From contig OZ252006.1 of assembly GCA_965247175.1 (NCBI GenBank), positions 3,968,001-4,032,000 on the forward strand: 64,000 bases of DNA. The letters are read 5' to 3'. Position 1 is the first letter of the stretch; every line of letters starts with the position of its first letter. Source of the DNA: JANQMX01 sp965247175. GTDB lineage: Bacteria > Pseudomonadota > Alphaproteobacteria > Kiloniellales > DSM-21159. A program made the translations under genes and the position numbers. The notes below the pieces were generated by a model. That model did not search any database. It was given only the letters and a program-made list of their open reading frames with translations, and had not been told where the DNA came from. Below, piece by piece: positions 1 through 8,566 of the stretch.

Positions 1-370
1 GCGCCAGCATGACCGCCGGCGGATACTCGGCGTCATAGCGGTAGCCGTCTTCCTTGTGGCCGTTGCGGATCTCGATGGAGTCCTCATGGCCCTTGGTGCA
101 GATTAGCCCGGTCTTGGCGCCCTTGTGCTGGATCAGGGCATTGAGACCCACCGTGGTGCCGTTGATGCAGAGATCGCACTTGGAGATGATCTCGCCGATC
201 GAGGCGCCGAGATCTTCGGAGATCAGCGTCAGTCCGTTCCGAATCGCGAGGGTCGGGTCGGCCGGCGTGGAGAGCGCCTTGTAGAGCCGGGTCTCGCCGC
301 TCTTTTCGGCCAGGACGAAATCGGTGAAGGTGCCGCCGGCATCGATGCCGAGCCTGTAGTCGGTGCGCAT
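1..370 (-). CDS. hyuA: Hydantoinase/oxoprolinase family A subunit, N-terminal part (cut by window edge)
   Basis: About 123 N-terminal residues are visible; the rest lies beyond base 1. The start ATG at 370 gives MRTDYRLGIDAGGTFTDFV, the actin-like phosphate-binding opening (DAGGTFTD) typical of HyuA/acetone-carboxylase-like subunits. A second family motif, NGTTVGLNAL, follows near residue 90. HyuA normally works with HyuB in ATP-dependent opening of hydantoin or oxoproline rings, or in related carboxylations; the true substrate cannot be told from sequence. It lies 28 bases downstream of hyuB on the same strand, so the two are almost certainly co-transcribed as hyuB-hyuA. Confidence 0.9.
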   Translation of the reverse strand, partial: MRTDYRLGIDAGGTFTDFVLAEKSGETRLYKALSTPADPTLAIRNGLTLISEDLGASIGEIISKCDLCINGTTVGLNALIQHKGAKTGLICTKGHEDSIEIRNGHKEDGYRYDAEYPPAVMLA

Positions 371-398
371 GGGTCTGCTCTTCTTCGGATGATCGCGG

Positions 399-2183
399 TC
401 AGGCGGCGCTGGCGCGCAGGGCCTCGGTCGAGGCGAGGTCGACCTTGAGAGAGGCTTCGTCGGCGATGACCACGCCGTAGTCCTCCCTGGCGCCCTGGAC
501 GGAAACCAGGCCGTTGCGGACGTCTTCGATCACCTTCTCGACCGGGCGTTTCATGGCATCGCCATAGCCGCCGCCGCCGGGGTTCATGTTGGTGACCGAC
601 TGCCCCGGCTTGATGCTGCCGATGATGTTGTCGCGGACGATCTCGGACTTGCCGTCGATCTTGCGTTCCAGGCGGCCGACCTTGGTGTCGATCATCTTCG
701 AGGTGGCGCCGGACGCGCCGAGCGCCGGAATGCGCCGCCCCTCGCCGAACATGATGAAAGTCATCTCATCGTCCAGCGGCTCGACCTCCCAGGCGGTGCC
801 GGAGCCGCCGCGGTAGAGCCCCGCACCGCCGCTGTCCGTCATCAGGGAGTAGCGGTGAATGATGATGGGATAGGAGTACTCCAGAAGCTCTACATCGCCG
901 GAGGTGAGGGCGCCGAAGGCGCATTCCGGGCCGCAGGCGTGCCAGCCGTCCTGGTACGGCGTGGCCCCGGCGCCGGAGATGATCGTCGCCAGCACCATGG
1001 TCACGTACTCCTCGTCGTGACGCTTGTCCCAACCGGCGATGTTCAGGCCGTTGGCGTGGCCCCAGGAGGCCGCGACCTTCGAGGGCATGGCCTCCTCGAA
1101 GGCCAAGCGCACCGCATCGGTCAGCGTCTCCATCGGCGTGGTGGTGCAGTTCATGTGCGGCGCCGGCTCCTGCGCGTTGCACAGGGTGCCCTTGGGGCCC
1201 ATGTCGACCGAGACGCAGCGGTAGAGCCCCTCGTTGTAGGGCGGCGGGAGCTGGGCGAACATCATCAGTCCGAGGTAGACGCCGGAATAGGAGTTGCCCT
1301 CGTAGGAGTTGATGAAATAGGGGATCTGCGGCGGGCTATCGATGCGGATATGGCAGGCGTCGTCGTCAATGGTGACGGTGGCCTTGATCTCCAGGTCGCC
1401 GAAGCCATGGCCCGCGTCCTCGCAGATGGCCGTCCCGTGGTAGGTGCCGTCCGGCACGCTGCGGATCAGCGACCGCATCTGCCGGTCCGCCATGGACTGC
1501 AGCTCTTCGATGCAGGCCGCGACCTGCTCCTGGCCATACTTGTCGAGCGTGCGGATCAGGTTGCGCTCGCCGACCTGGCAGGCGCCGATCAGCGCGTTGA
1601 AGTCTCCTTCCTGATCCTTGCGCGCGCGCATGTTGGTGAGGATCAGGTTGAGGACGTCGTTGCGCGGCTGGCCGCGGTCCCAGATCTTGACCGGCGGGAT
1701 GCGCAGGCACTCGGCATAGATCTCCTTGGCGTCCGGATTGTACCCGGCGGGGACCGGGCCGCCGATGTCGGTCAGGTGGCCCTTGCAGACCGTCCAGTAG
1801 ACCAGCTCGCCGTGATAGAAGACCGGCTTGTACATGCAGACGTCGATGCCGTGACTGCCCATGTAGGCCGGGTCGTTGTGCAGGATCAGATCGCCTTCGT
1901 GAATGTCGTCGCCGAAGTAGGCCTGCACCGCCTTCATTGCCGGGATCAGCGAGCCGAGATGGATCGGAATGTCCTGGCCCTGGAGGATCATCTCGGGCTT
2001 GGCGTTGAACAGGGCCGTGGAATAGTCGTGGGCCAGATTGAAGACGCTGGAGCGGGCGGTCTTCTCGAGCGACAAGGTCATCTCGCGCTGGGTGGTCTCC
2101 AGAATGCCCCGCACCACCGACAAAGTGATTGGATCGACCTCTGGAGTTGTTTTCGTCGCTTGTACCGCTGCGTCGTCCGGCAT
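399..2183 (-). CDS. hyuB: Hydantoinase B/oxoprolinase family protein
   Basis: This 594-residue protein has full HyuB length. It begins with the usual segment before the DPITLSVVRG motif, then carries the HNDPAYMGSHG motif (around residue 105), GHLTDIGGPVPAGYNPDA, the Gly-rich GGSGTAWEVEPL stretch and a C-terminal NPGGGGYGD motif, all diagnostic for the family. The start ATG at 2183 has an AAGAGGAG ribosome site 7 bases upstream. The partner hyuA follows directly. Family members act on hydantoins, 5-oxoproline or aromatic ketones, and neighbours do not narrow this down. The divergent AraC-type gene is a plausible regulator. Confidence 0.93.
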   Translation of the reverse strand: MPDDAAVQATKTTPEVDPITLSVVRGILETTQREMTLSLEKTARSSVFNLAHDYSTALFNAKPEMILQGQDIPIHLGSLIPAMKAVQAYFGDDIHEGDLILHNDPAYMGSHGIDVCMYKPVFYHGELVYWTVCKGHLTDIGGPVPAGYNPDAKEIYAECLRIPPVKIWDRGQPRNDVLNLILTNMRARKDQEGDFNALIGACQVGERNLIRTLDKYGQEQVAACIEELQSMADRQMRSLIRSVPDGTYHGTAICEDAGHGFGDLEIKATVTIDDDACHIRIDSPPQIPYFINSYEGNSYSGVYLGLMMFAQLPPPYNEGLYRCVSVDMGPKGTLCNAQEPAPHMNCTTTPMETLTDAVRLAFEEAMPSKVAASWGHANGLNIAGWDKRHDEEYVTMVLATIISGAGATPYQDGWHACGPECAFGALTSGDVELLEYSYPIIIHRYSLMTDSGGAGLYRGGSGTAWEVEPLDDEMTFIMFGEGRRIPALGASGATSKMIDTKVGRLERKIDGKSEIVRDNIIGSIKPGQSVTNMNPGGGGYGDAMKRPVEKVIEDVRNGLVSVQGAREDYGVVIADEASLKVDLASTEALRASAA

Positions 2184-2414
2184 GGTTTCGCTCCTCTTGC
2201 CAGGCGCAAGAAGAGCGGTCTGCGAACCTAGGGGTTTCGCCGATTTTGCCTCCCTGCGCGGCCTTGTTCGCCGTCTAAGCTGTCAGGCTTGCAGGACCTC
2301 TGCCCCCAGGTCTTTGCGCTGAGCGCTCATTATTTTGATCAGGCGTGCACAATCGGGCGGCCTCGTTTGCATTGCGCAAAGGCTGCTCTAAGCTGGTCCT
2401 GAGGAGGACTGGAC
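2184..2414. promoter_or_regulatory. Divergent promoter region between hyuB and the AraC-type regulator
   Basis: This 231-base gap separates divergent genes and must hold both promoters. I see no convincing pair of sigma70 boxes and no long inverted repeat. A short palindrome (GAGCGCTC) lies near 2322. The inference that the AraC-type protein binds here rests only on the divergent arrangement. Confidence 0.4.
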
Positions 2415-3371
2415 GTGCGAACAGTGATCACCACGAAGGGCGTGAGGCCGGAAAGCCGAAGCACCCACTGGCATCAGACCATTGCGGCAACCTACTTCCC
2501 GCTCGACCTCCAGTTCAGGAACCCCGACCGCTTCAACGGAGAGATTACCGGTTGGCGTCTTGGCAGCGTTTCGCTGTCTCGGCTGCGTTCGGAAGCCCTG
2601 CTTTATCGCCGCCTGCCGAAGCACCTGACCTGCGAAAACAGCGAGGAGCTGCTGATCACCATCCCGACCGTGTCGGACGTCGAGTTCGCACAGTGCGGCC
2701 GAGATGTGCGTGCCGGCCCGGGCAGCTTCATTCTGGAGCGCAGCTACGAGCCCTATGACTTCAGCCACAGTCAGACGGCGGAGCTCTGGGTCATGAAGAT
2801 CGGTACCGCGGCGCTCGAAGGCCGGCTGCGCGCGCCCGACCGCTACTGCGGCATGCAGTTCAACGCAACCAACGGCGCCGGCGGCCTGTTCGTCGACATG
2901 CTGCAGCACCTGCCGAAGCGCTACGGCACCATGACCGACGAGGTGCGCGAGGTGGTCGGGCAGCAGCTCGCCGATCTGCTCGCGCTCGCCCTCCATACCG
3001 ACGAGCGCACGCTGACATCCGGGGCCTCGTCGGTGCGCAGCGCGCATCTTTCGCGGGCCGAGCGCTTCGTCATGCAGAACCTGCACCGCAACGACCTCGA
3101 CACCGAGATGATCGCCAACGAGTGCGGCATCTCCGTGCGCTATCTGCATCAGCTCTTCCGCGATACCAATCAGACCCTGGGCCAGTGGATTCGCGACATG
3201 CGGCTGGAGGCTGCGCGCGAGGACCTGCGCACGGCCAGCAAGAAGATGACCATCGCCGAGATCTGTTACAATCGCGGGTTCAGCGACCAGGCGCAGTTCT
3301 GCCGCAGCTTCAAGTCGCGCTTCGGCTGCACGCCAAGCGAACTCCGCCGCGAGGGCCTCGACGTCGACTAG
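2415..3371 (+). CDS. AraC/XylS-family transcriptional regulator
   Basis: This 318-residue protein has an N-terminal AraC-binding-like (sensor) domain, roughly residues 30-200, and a C-terminal double helix-turn-helix, roughly residues 215-315. The second helix-turn-helix shows the family signature IAEICYNRGFSDQAQFCRSF followed by FGCTPSELRR. Translation starts at GTG 2415, chosen because a strong GGAGG site sits 8 bases upstream. It is divergent from hyuB and is likely its activator, with a metabolite ligand that cannot be predicted. It ends tail-to-tail with hypB, with 27 bases between them and no clear terminator. Confidence 0.88.
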   Translation: MRTVITTKGVRPESRSTHWHQTIAATYFPLDLQFRNPDRFNGEITGWRLGSVSLSRLRSEALLYRRLPKHLTCENSEELLITIPTVSDVEFAQCGRDVRAGPGSFILERSYEPYDFSHSQTAELWVMKIGTAALEGRLRAPDRYCGMQFNATNGAGGLFVDMLQHLPKRYGTMTDEVREVVGQQLADLLALALHTDERTLTSGASSVRSAHLSRAERFVMQNLHRNDLDTEMIANECGISVRYLHQLFRDTNQTLGQWIRDMRLEAAREDLRTASKKMTIAEICYNRGFSDQAQFCRSFKSRFGCTPSELRREGLDVD

Positions 3372-3398
3372 GCGGCGTCAGTCAGGACTGCGCTCGCT

Positions 3399-4340
3399 TC
3401 AAGCTTCGGTATGACCGAAAGGAGTGGCGGCGGGCCGTTCCCCCGATGCCCCTAGTCCTGACTCGGTCTCGAGAAAGGCGAGCCATAGCTCCATGCCCTG
3501 GCCCGTCTTCGCGGACAGCGACAGGACGCGTGCTTCGGGGTTCACCTCGGCGATGTTCGCGCGACAGGTGGCTTCGTCGAAGTCAACGTGAGGGGCAAGG
3601 TCTATCTTGTTGATGATCACGACCTCGGCCGCGCGGAACATGTGCGGGTACTTGACCGGCTTGTCCTCGCCCTCGGTGGTGGAGATGACCGCGACCTTCA
3701 TGCGTTCGCCGAGATCGAACATGGCTGGGCAAACCAGGTTGCCGACGTTCTCGATCATGAGGATCTCGCCGGGCATCAGGTCGAGGCGCTCTACCGCCTT
3801 GGCCACCATGTCGGCCTCCAGGTGGCAGCCGGCGCCGGTGTTGATCTGCACCGCGCGGGCCCCGGCGGCGCGAATGCGCTCGGCGTCGTTGGCGGTCATC
3901 TGATCGCCCTCGATGACCGCGATGCGGGCCCTGCCGGATAGCTCTTCGATGGTGCGTTCGAGCAGCGTCGTCTTTCCAGCCCCTGGCGAACTCATCAGAT
4001 TGAGCGCCAGCACGCCGCGGCCTTCGAACCAGCCTCGGTTGCGGGCGGCGATGTTATCGTTCTTCGCCAGGATCGCCTGCTCGAGGGAAATCACCTCGCC
4101 ATTGGGGCCATGCACATGCGGGACGTCATGGTCATGGTCGTGATCGTGGCTGTGATCATGGTCGTGGTGATGGTGGTGATCATGCCCATGTTCGTGATGG
4201 TGATCATGGCTATGGGCGTGATCGTGGCTAGGGGCCGTGCCCGCGATGGCGCCGTGGCGCAGCAGCGTCTTGTCGCCCTTCTCCGGGTCGGTGAGGGTGA
4301 CCGCGTTGGCCGGGTCTGAGCATCCGCAGGTTCCGCACAT
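3399..4340 (-). CDS. hypB: Hydrogenase nickel-incorporation GTPase HypB
   Basis: HypB (313 residues) delivers nickel to the hydrogenase large subunit with HypA, driven by GTP. It has all three metal sites: an N-terminal CGTCGC motif, a long His/Asp-rich stretch (residues about 38-75) that probably stores nickel, and the GAGCHLEADMV segment of the G-domain site. The G domain has the P-loop SSPGAGKTT, the EGDQ switch and the NKID specificity motif. The start overlaps the hypA stop by one base (TGATG). It is the last gene of the hydrogenase operon. Confidence 0.96.
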   Translation of the reverse strand: MCGTCGCSDPANAVTLTDPEKGDKTLLRHGAIAGTAPSHDHAHSHDHHHEHGHDHHHHHDHDHSHDHDHDHDVPHVHGPNGEVISLEQAILAKNDNIAARNRGWFEGRGVLALNLMSSPGAGKTTLLERTIEELSGRARIAVIEGDQMTANDAERIRAAGARAVQINTGAGCHLEADMVAKAVERLDLMPGEILMIENVGNLVCPAMFDLGERMKVAVISTTEGEDKPVKYPHMFRAAEVVIINKIDLAPHVDFDEATCRANIAEVNPEARVLSLSAKTGQGMELWLAFLETESGLGASGERPAATPFGHTEA

Positions 4341-4582
4341 CAGGCTGCCTCCTCCACTTCGTAGGTCTTGATTAAAAAGCTGTCTCCCTCGGCTTCGAGG
4401 AATTCCAAGGCCGCTCCCTCCAGCACCGTCCCCTCGGCGACGAGGTCGAAGCAGAAGCTCAACGCTTCCCGTTCGACGCAGGCCAAAGGGCCGATGGCGA
4501 CACTGACCTTGCGCACGCGCCGGCCGGCCGCGTGCTCGGCAACGATGGAAACGATGTTCCGGGTCAGTCCGAGCTCATGCAT
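4340..4582 (-). CDS. hypA: HypA lacking its zinc-binding domain
   Basis: This 80-residue protein starts MHELGLTRNIV, giving the conserved Met-His-Glu nickel-binding N terminus, and continues with the HypA body (IGPLACVEREALSFCFDLV). Normal HypA is about 113 residues and carries a CxxC...CPxC zinc ribbon between the body and the last strand. Here LEFLEAE joins straight to GDSFLIKTYEVEE, the usual C-terminal strand, with no cysteine pair. The reading frame is intact, so this is a clean domain deletion, not a frameshift. Start and stop both overlap neighbours by one base (TGATG), so it is translated as part of the operon. Nickel binding through His2 may persist, while the structural zinc site is gone. 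Confidence 0.85.
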   Translation of the reverse strand: MHELGLTRNIVSIVAEHAAGRRVRKVSVAIGPLACVEREALSFCFDLVAEGTVLEGAALEFLEAEGDSFLIKTYEVEEAA

Positions 4583-5304
4583 CAGACGCCCGCTCCCCAG
4601 GCCATGCCAGCCGTCTCTGCCATGACGTTGATACCCAAGATAATGGCCAGCGAGGCTGCCGCGATTGAAATCGCCTTGTGAACCCACTTAGCCCGCTGCT
4701 CGGCGGCTCCGAGTGGCCAAGCGGCGACGAAGGAGAGCGCCGCCATGCCGAGGATGGAGCCGAGCCCGAAGACCGCGACATAGCCAACGGCCGTCCAGGC
4801 ATCGCGGGTTGCCGCAACGGCAAGCGCCAAGAGCCCGGCCGAGCCGGCCGCACCGTGCACCAACCCGACGCCGAGCGCGCGTAGCGGGAAGCCCTCTGGG
4901 TGGCGATGGTCGTGCGGGTCGCGGCTATGCGGAAGGCTGGCATGCTCATGGCTGTGGGCATGGATGTGCGGGCGGCCGCCGTCGTGACTGTGGGCATGGA
5001 AGTGGACGCGGCGCTTGTACATCCGCCGCACGACATCGAGGCCGAGCAGAACCAGCATGACGCCGACACCGAACTCGAGAACTGCCGACGTCCGCTCGGT
5101 CAAGGTCATTCCGAGGAGGATGACCGCCGCGCAGATGGCAAAGAGCGTGATGGTGTGACCAAGACCCCAGACCGCGCCACGCAGCGCCAGGCCGCGCTTC
5201 GAGGCTGGTTTATTGGCCGCCATGGCGCCGACCGCCGCCAAGTGATCGGCCTCCAAGGCGTGCTGCATGCCGACCAAGAAGCCGAGCGCGAGAAAGCCTC
5301 CCAT
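4582..5304 (-). CDS. NiCoT-like nickel/cobalt permease with His-rich loop
   Basis: This 240-residue inner-membrane protein has about six hydrophobic segments. The first holds HALEADH, the HX4DH signature of NiCoT/UreH-type nickel transporters. A cytosolic or periplasmic loop (about residues 118-155) contains many His residues in HxH pairs, suited to bind nickel. It lies between hypE and hypA, so it most likely supplies nickel to hydrogenase maturation. The start ATG 5304 has a GAGGGGAG site. A member of the HupE or broader NicO group is the alternative assignment; substrate cobalt is unlikely given the context. Confidence 0.82.
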   Translation of the reverse strand: MGGFLALGFLVGMQHALEADHLAAVGAMAANKPASKRGLALRGAVWGLGHTITLFAICAAVILLGMTLTERTSAVLEFGVGVMLVLLGLDVVRRMYKRRVHFHAHSHDGGRPHIHAHSHEHASLPHSRDPHDHRHPEGFPLRALGVGLVHGAAGSAGLLALAVAATRDAWTAVGYVAVFGLGSILGMAALSFVAAWPLGAAEQRAKWVHKAISIAAASLAIILGINVMAETAGMAWGAGV

Positions 5305-5316
5305 GACGCACTCCCC

Positions 5317-6408
5317 TCAGCAGATCCGTGGAAGCTGGTCGCCGACGAGCATGTCGACCACCCGCTGTCCACCAAACAAGGTATTCATGACCACGGCGCC
5401 CGCTGGGCCCGGCGCGACCCGCCCGATCGCGGCCGCATCGCGCCCCGCCGGATGGCCACGCATGGCGGCCAGTGCAGCGTCGGCCTCGGCTTCCGGCACG
5501 ACAAGAACCAGCTTGCCTTCGTTGGCCAGGTAGAGCGGGTCGAGGCCGAGGATCTCGCAGAAGCCCTTGACCTCCTCGCGCAGCGGCAAAGCCGTCTCGT
5601 CCACCTCGATGCCGACGCCGGCCGACTGGGCAAACTCGTTGAGCACGGTCGCCACGCCGCCGCGGGTTGCATCGCGCAGGCAATGCACGTCGCTGCAAGC
5701 CGCGAGGATGGCGTCGATCAGCCCGTTGAGAGGTTGGCAGTCGCTTTCGATCGGCGAGTCCAAGGCCAGGTCGCCACGCGCATCCAGAATGGCCGCGCCG
5801 TGGTCGCCCAGCAGACCGTTGACCAGCACCACGTCACCAGGTGCCGCCCGCTGGGCGGCGATTTCGGTGCCTTGCGGGATGACGCCGACCCCGGCCGTGT
5901 TGATGAAAAGCTTGTCGGCGGCACCCTTGTGCACGACCTTGGTGTCGCCTGTGACGATGGCCACGCCGGCCTCGTCTGCGGCAGCGCGCATGGAGGCTGC
6001 GATGCGCCTCAGGTCATCGACCGGAAAGCCCTCCTCGATGATCATGCCGCAGCTGAGATAGAGCGGCCGTGCGCCGCTTACGGCGAGATCGTTGACCGTG
6101 CCGCAGACCGCAAGCTTGCCGATGTCGCCGCCGGGAAAGACCAGCGGGTCGACAACGTAGCTGTCGGTCGTGAACGCGAGGCGATCACCTTCCGCCTGCA
6201 AAGCGGCGAGATCGAAACGCGCCTGGTCTTCAAGCGGGGCGAGCGCCGGGTTGTCGAACGCGCCGACGAAGACATCGTCGATTAGGTCGCGCATGGCCTT
6301 ACCGCCGCTGCCGTGGGCCAAGGTGACGGTCGGCACATGAACCTGACCGCGGCGCTTGCGAAGCGAGCCGGCCGCGGCAAGGCTGTCTTTTGGGAGCGGT
6401 ACGTTCAT
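5317..6408 (-). CDS. hypE: Hydrogenase expression/formation protein HypE
   Basis: HypE (363 residues) accepts a carbamoyl group from HypF on its C-terminal cysteine and dehydrates it to a thiocyanate, the source of cyanide ligands for the Fe(CN)2CO centre. The sequence shows the AIR-synthase-like fold: LAHGSGGKAM near residue 30, TTDSYVVDPLVFPGGDIG, TGDTKVV and DATRGG. It ends with PRIC, so the acceptor cysteine is present. An extra 25 residues precede the usual VTLAHGSGG start; the ATG at 6408 is preceded by GGAG. It follows hypD after 13 bases. Confidence 0.96.
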   Translation of the reverse strand: MNVPLPKDSLAAAGSLRKRRGQVHVPTVTLAHGSGGKAMRDLIDDVFVGAFDNPALAPLEDQARFDLAALQAEGDRLAFTTDSYVVDPLVFPGGDIGKLAVCGTVNDLAVSGARPLYLSCGMIIEEGFPVDDLRRIAASMRAAADEAGVAIVTGDTKVVHKGAADKLFINTAGVGVIPQGTEIAAQRAAPGDVVLVNGLLGDHGAAILDARGDLALDSPIESDCQPLNGLIDAILAACSDVHCLRDATRGGVATVLNEFAQSAGVGIEVDETALPLREEVKGFCEILGLDPLYLANEGKLVLVVPEAEADAALAAMRGHPAGRDAAAIGRVAPGPAGAVVMNTLFGGQRVVDMLVGDQLPRIC

Positions 6409-6421
6409 GTCGAGAGCTCCC

Positions 6422-7573
6422 TCATTCCGCTGCCGTCTGCTGCCCGCTCGAGAGCTGGGCCAAGTCCAAACGTCCGTATTGATAGTAGGCGGCGCAGGCG
6501 CCCTCGCTCGAGACCATCAGGGCGCCCATTGGTGTCTCCGGCGTGCAGGCCTTGCCGAAGACCTTGCACTGCCAAGGCTTGATCACGCCCTTCAGTACCT
6601 CTCCGCACTGGCAGGACTTGGGGTCGGCGATCTTAAGCTGCGGCAGGGCGAACTTGCGCTCGGCATCGAAGGCGGCATAGGCCTCGCGGATGCGCACGCC
6701 CGAATGATCGATCGAGCCGAGGCCGCGCCACTCGAAGAACTCGCGCAGCTCGAAGACCTTGGCCACCGCCTCCAGGGCGCTGTCGTTGCCATCGCCCGGG
6801 ACGATGCGGTTGTACTGGTTTTCAATCTCGCAGCGGCCCTCGGCGAGCTGCTTCAGCAGCATCCAGATGGACTGCAGGATATCGAGCGGCTCGAAGCCGG
6901 CCACCACCAGGGGCCGGTGGTAGCGCTCGGCGATAAACTCATAGGGCCGGTTGCCGATCACCATGGAGACGTGCCCTGGCCCGAGGAAACCGTCGATGCG
7001 CAGGTCGGGCGAGTCGAGAATCGCCTTGATGGTCGGAATGATGGTGATGTGGTTGCAGAACAGCGAGAAGTTGGCGACGCCTTCGGCCTCGGCCTGCAAG
7101 AGGGTCAAGGCGGTGCTCGGCATTGTGGTCTCGAAGCCGAGCCCGAAGAAGACGACCTCGCGGTCCGGGTTGTCCTTGGCGAGCTGCAAGGCATCGAGCG
7201 GCGAATAGACCATCCGCACGTCGGCACCCTCGGCCTTGGCCTGCATCAGGCTCTTCTTGGAGCCGGGCACGCGCATGGCATCGCCGAAGGTGGTGAAGAT
7301 GACATCGGGCTGCTCGGCGATCGCGACACAGTCGTCGACCCGCCCCATGGGGAGCACGCAGACCGGGCAACCCGGACCGTGCACCAGCTCGATCTCCTTC
7401 GGCAGCATGGCCTCAAGGCCATAGCGGAAGATCGAATGGGTATGGCCGCCGCAAACCTCCATGATCTGCAGGGGCCGTTGCCGGCAGATCTCGATCTCGC
7501 CGATCAGGGTCTCGATCTCGCGGAACAGGAACTTGGCCTTGGCGGGGTCGCGAAACTCGTCGACGTACTTCAT
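6422..7573 (-). CDS. hypD: Hydrogenase formation protein HypD
   Basis: HypD (383 residues) is the [4Fe-4S] scaffold that, with HypC, holds the iron while CN and CO ligands are attached. Conserved motifs are visible: CGGHTHSIFRYG (about residue 41), GPGCPVCVLP (about 68-77), the central GFETTMP, and the C-terminal cysteines CQCGEVLKG and CKVFGKACTPE. Length is normal. Its ATG overlaps the stop of the SIS gene upstream in an ATGA arrangement, consistent with translational coupling. Confidence 0.97.
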   Translation of the reverse strand: MKYVDEFRDPAKAKFLFREIETLIGEIEICRQRPLQIMEVCGGHTHSIFRYGLEAMLPKEIELVHGPGCPVCVLPMGRVDDCVAIAEQPDVIFTTFGDAMRVPGSKKSLMQAKAEGADVRMVYSPLDALQLAKDNPDREVVFFGLGFETTMPSTALTLLQAEAEGVANFSLFCNHITIIPTIKAILDSPDLRIDGFLGPGHVSMVIGNRPYEFIAERYHRPLVVAGFEPLDILQSIWMLLKQLAEGRCEIENQYNRIVPGDGNDSALEAVAKVFELREFFEWRGLGSIDHSGVRIREAYAAFDAERKFALPQLKIADPKSCQCGEVLKGVIKPWQCKVFGKACTPETPMGALMVSSEGACAAYYQYGRLDLAQLSSGQQTAAE

Positions 7574-8280
7574 GGCCTGTCCTCTTGAGCTTTGTCGCTA
7601 GACAGAGTGCCAAGGCCGCCACGCTCATCGGCGAGCAGCGTGTGCACCAGGTCCCAAAGAATGTGATAGATCGCCACGTGGCATTCCTGGATGCGGTGGA
7701 TGCTGTCGGTCTTCACCACCAAGCAGTGATCCAGGCTGGCGCTCCGCGCCATCTCGCCGCCTTCCATGCCGGCCAGGCCGATGGTGGCGAGGCCCATCTC
7801 CTTGGCCTTGTCGAAGGCGGCCATGAGGTTGGCGGAATTGCCGCTGGTGGAGACGCCGATCAAGCCATCGCCCGGCCGGCCGTGCGCCACGATCTGGCGC
7901 AGATAGACATGCTCGAAGCCGACGTCGTTGCCGACCGCCGTCATCACCGCGATATCGGCCGCCAAGTTCTTCGCCGGCAATGCTGGGCGGCCGGCAGTCA
8001 CCGGATGCTGAAACTCGACGGCGATATGGGCGGCATCGCAGGAGGAGCCGCCGTTGCCCATGGTGAAGAGCCGACCTTGCTTGCGGTAGACATCGGCGAT
8101 GGTTCGGGCTGCCGCCACGATGGCTTCGGCGTTCTCTTCGAAGAAGCGCTGCTTGACCTCGACCGAATGCTCCGCCTTCTGCCGCAGGGAGTCCAAGAGA
8201 CCAGAATCGAGCGCATCCTCGTCGTGCCTGCGACCTTGCAGGAAGGGATAGAGGTCATCGAGGGCGCTCTTGCCGGTCAT
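7570..8280 (-). CDS. SIS-domain phosphosugar isomerase-like protein (GmhA-like) in the hyp operon
   Basis: This 236-residue protein has a SIS fold like sedoheptulose-7-phosphate isomerase GmhA. The phosphate-binding segments TMGNGGSSCDAAHIAVEFQH and VSTSGNSANLMAAF are intact. The start ATG at 8280 comes 4 bases after the hypC stop, and the end overlaps hypD. No heptose or LPS gene is nearby, so it is unlikely to be a plain GmhA. Similar SIS genes are known inside hydrogenase clusters of actinobacterial and related types, where their role is unresolved. A link to a carbamoyl, CO or sugar-phosphate step of ligand synthesis is only inference. Confidence 0.88.
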   Translation of the reverse strand: MTGKSALDDLYPFLQGRRHDEDALDSGLLDSLRQKAEHSVEVKQRFFEENAEAIVAAARTIADVYRKQGRLFTMGNGGSSCDAAHIAVEFQHPVTAGRPALPAKNLAADIAVMTAVGNDVGFEHVYLRQIVAHGRPGDGLIGVSTSGNSANLMAAFDKAKEMGLATIGLAGMEGGEMARSASLDHCLVVKTDSIHRIQECHVAIYHILWDLVHTLLADERGGLGTLSSDKAQEDRP

Positions 8281-8284
8281 GACA

Positions 8285-8566
8285 TCACGCCTTCCCGGAC
8301 GCCCGCATGGCTGCCAGCTCTTCCTGGACCTCTCCGAGCTGGTTGAGAATCTCCAAGGTCTCTGCCGCCTGGCGCTCATCGATGCGGCTCATGGCGAAGC
8401 CGACATGCACCAGGACCCAGTCCCCGACGCAGTCTTCGACCGAATGGGATTCATCCACGATGCAGGCGAGATTGACCTGGCGCTTGACGCCGCCGACATC
8501 GACGAGGCCGAGCTTCTTCGAGGCATCGCTGATTTCCACGACCTGGCCCGGAATTCCTAGGCACAT
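8285..8566 (-). CDS. hypC: HypC/HupF family hydrogenase chaperone
   Basis: HypC (93 residues) binds the iron centre with HypD and then escorts it to the large subunit. It starts MCLGIPGQVVEI; the cysteine after Met1 is the essential metal ligand. The central VGDWVLVHVGFAMSRIDE is the family motif. The C-terminal 20 residues form a short helix rich in Glu and Ala. The start overlaps the hypF end by 10 bases. Confidence 0.96.
   Translation of the reverse strand: MCLGIPGQVVEISDASKKLGLVDVGGVKRQVNLACIVDESHSVEDCVGDWVLVHVGFAMSRIDERQAAETLEILNQLGEVQEELAAMRASGKA

Noticed and set aside
855..2231. A 458-residue plus-strand frame opposite hyuB
   Set aside because: Antisense shadow; hyuB has conserved motifs over its whole length.
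3371..3399. Terminator between the AraC-type gene and hypB
   Set aside because: The 27-base gap has no stem-loop with a T tract.
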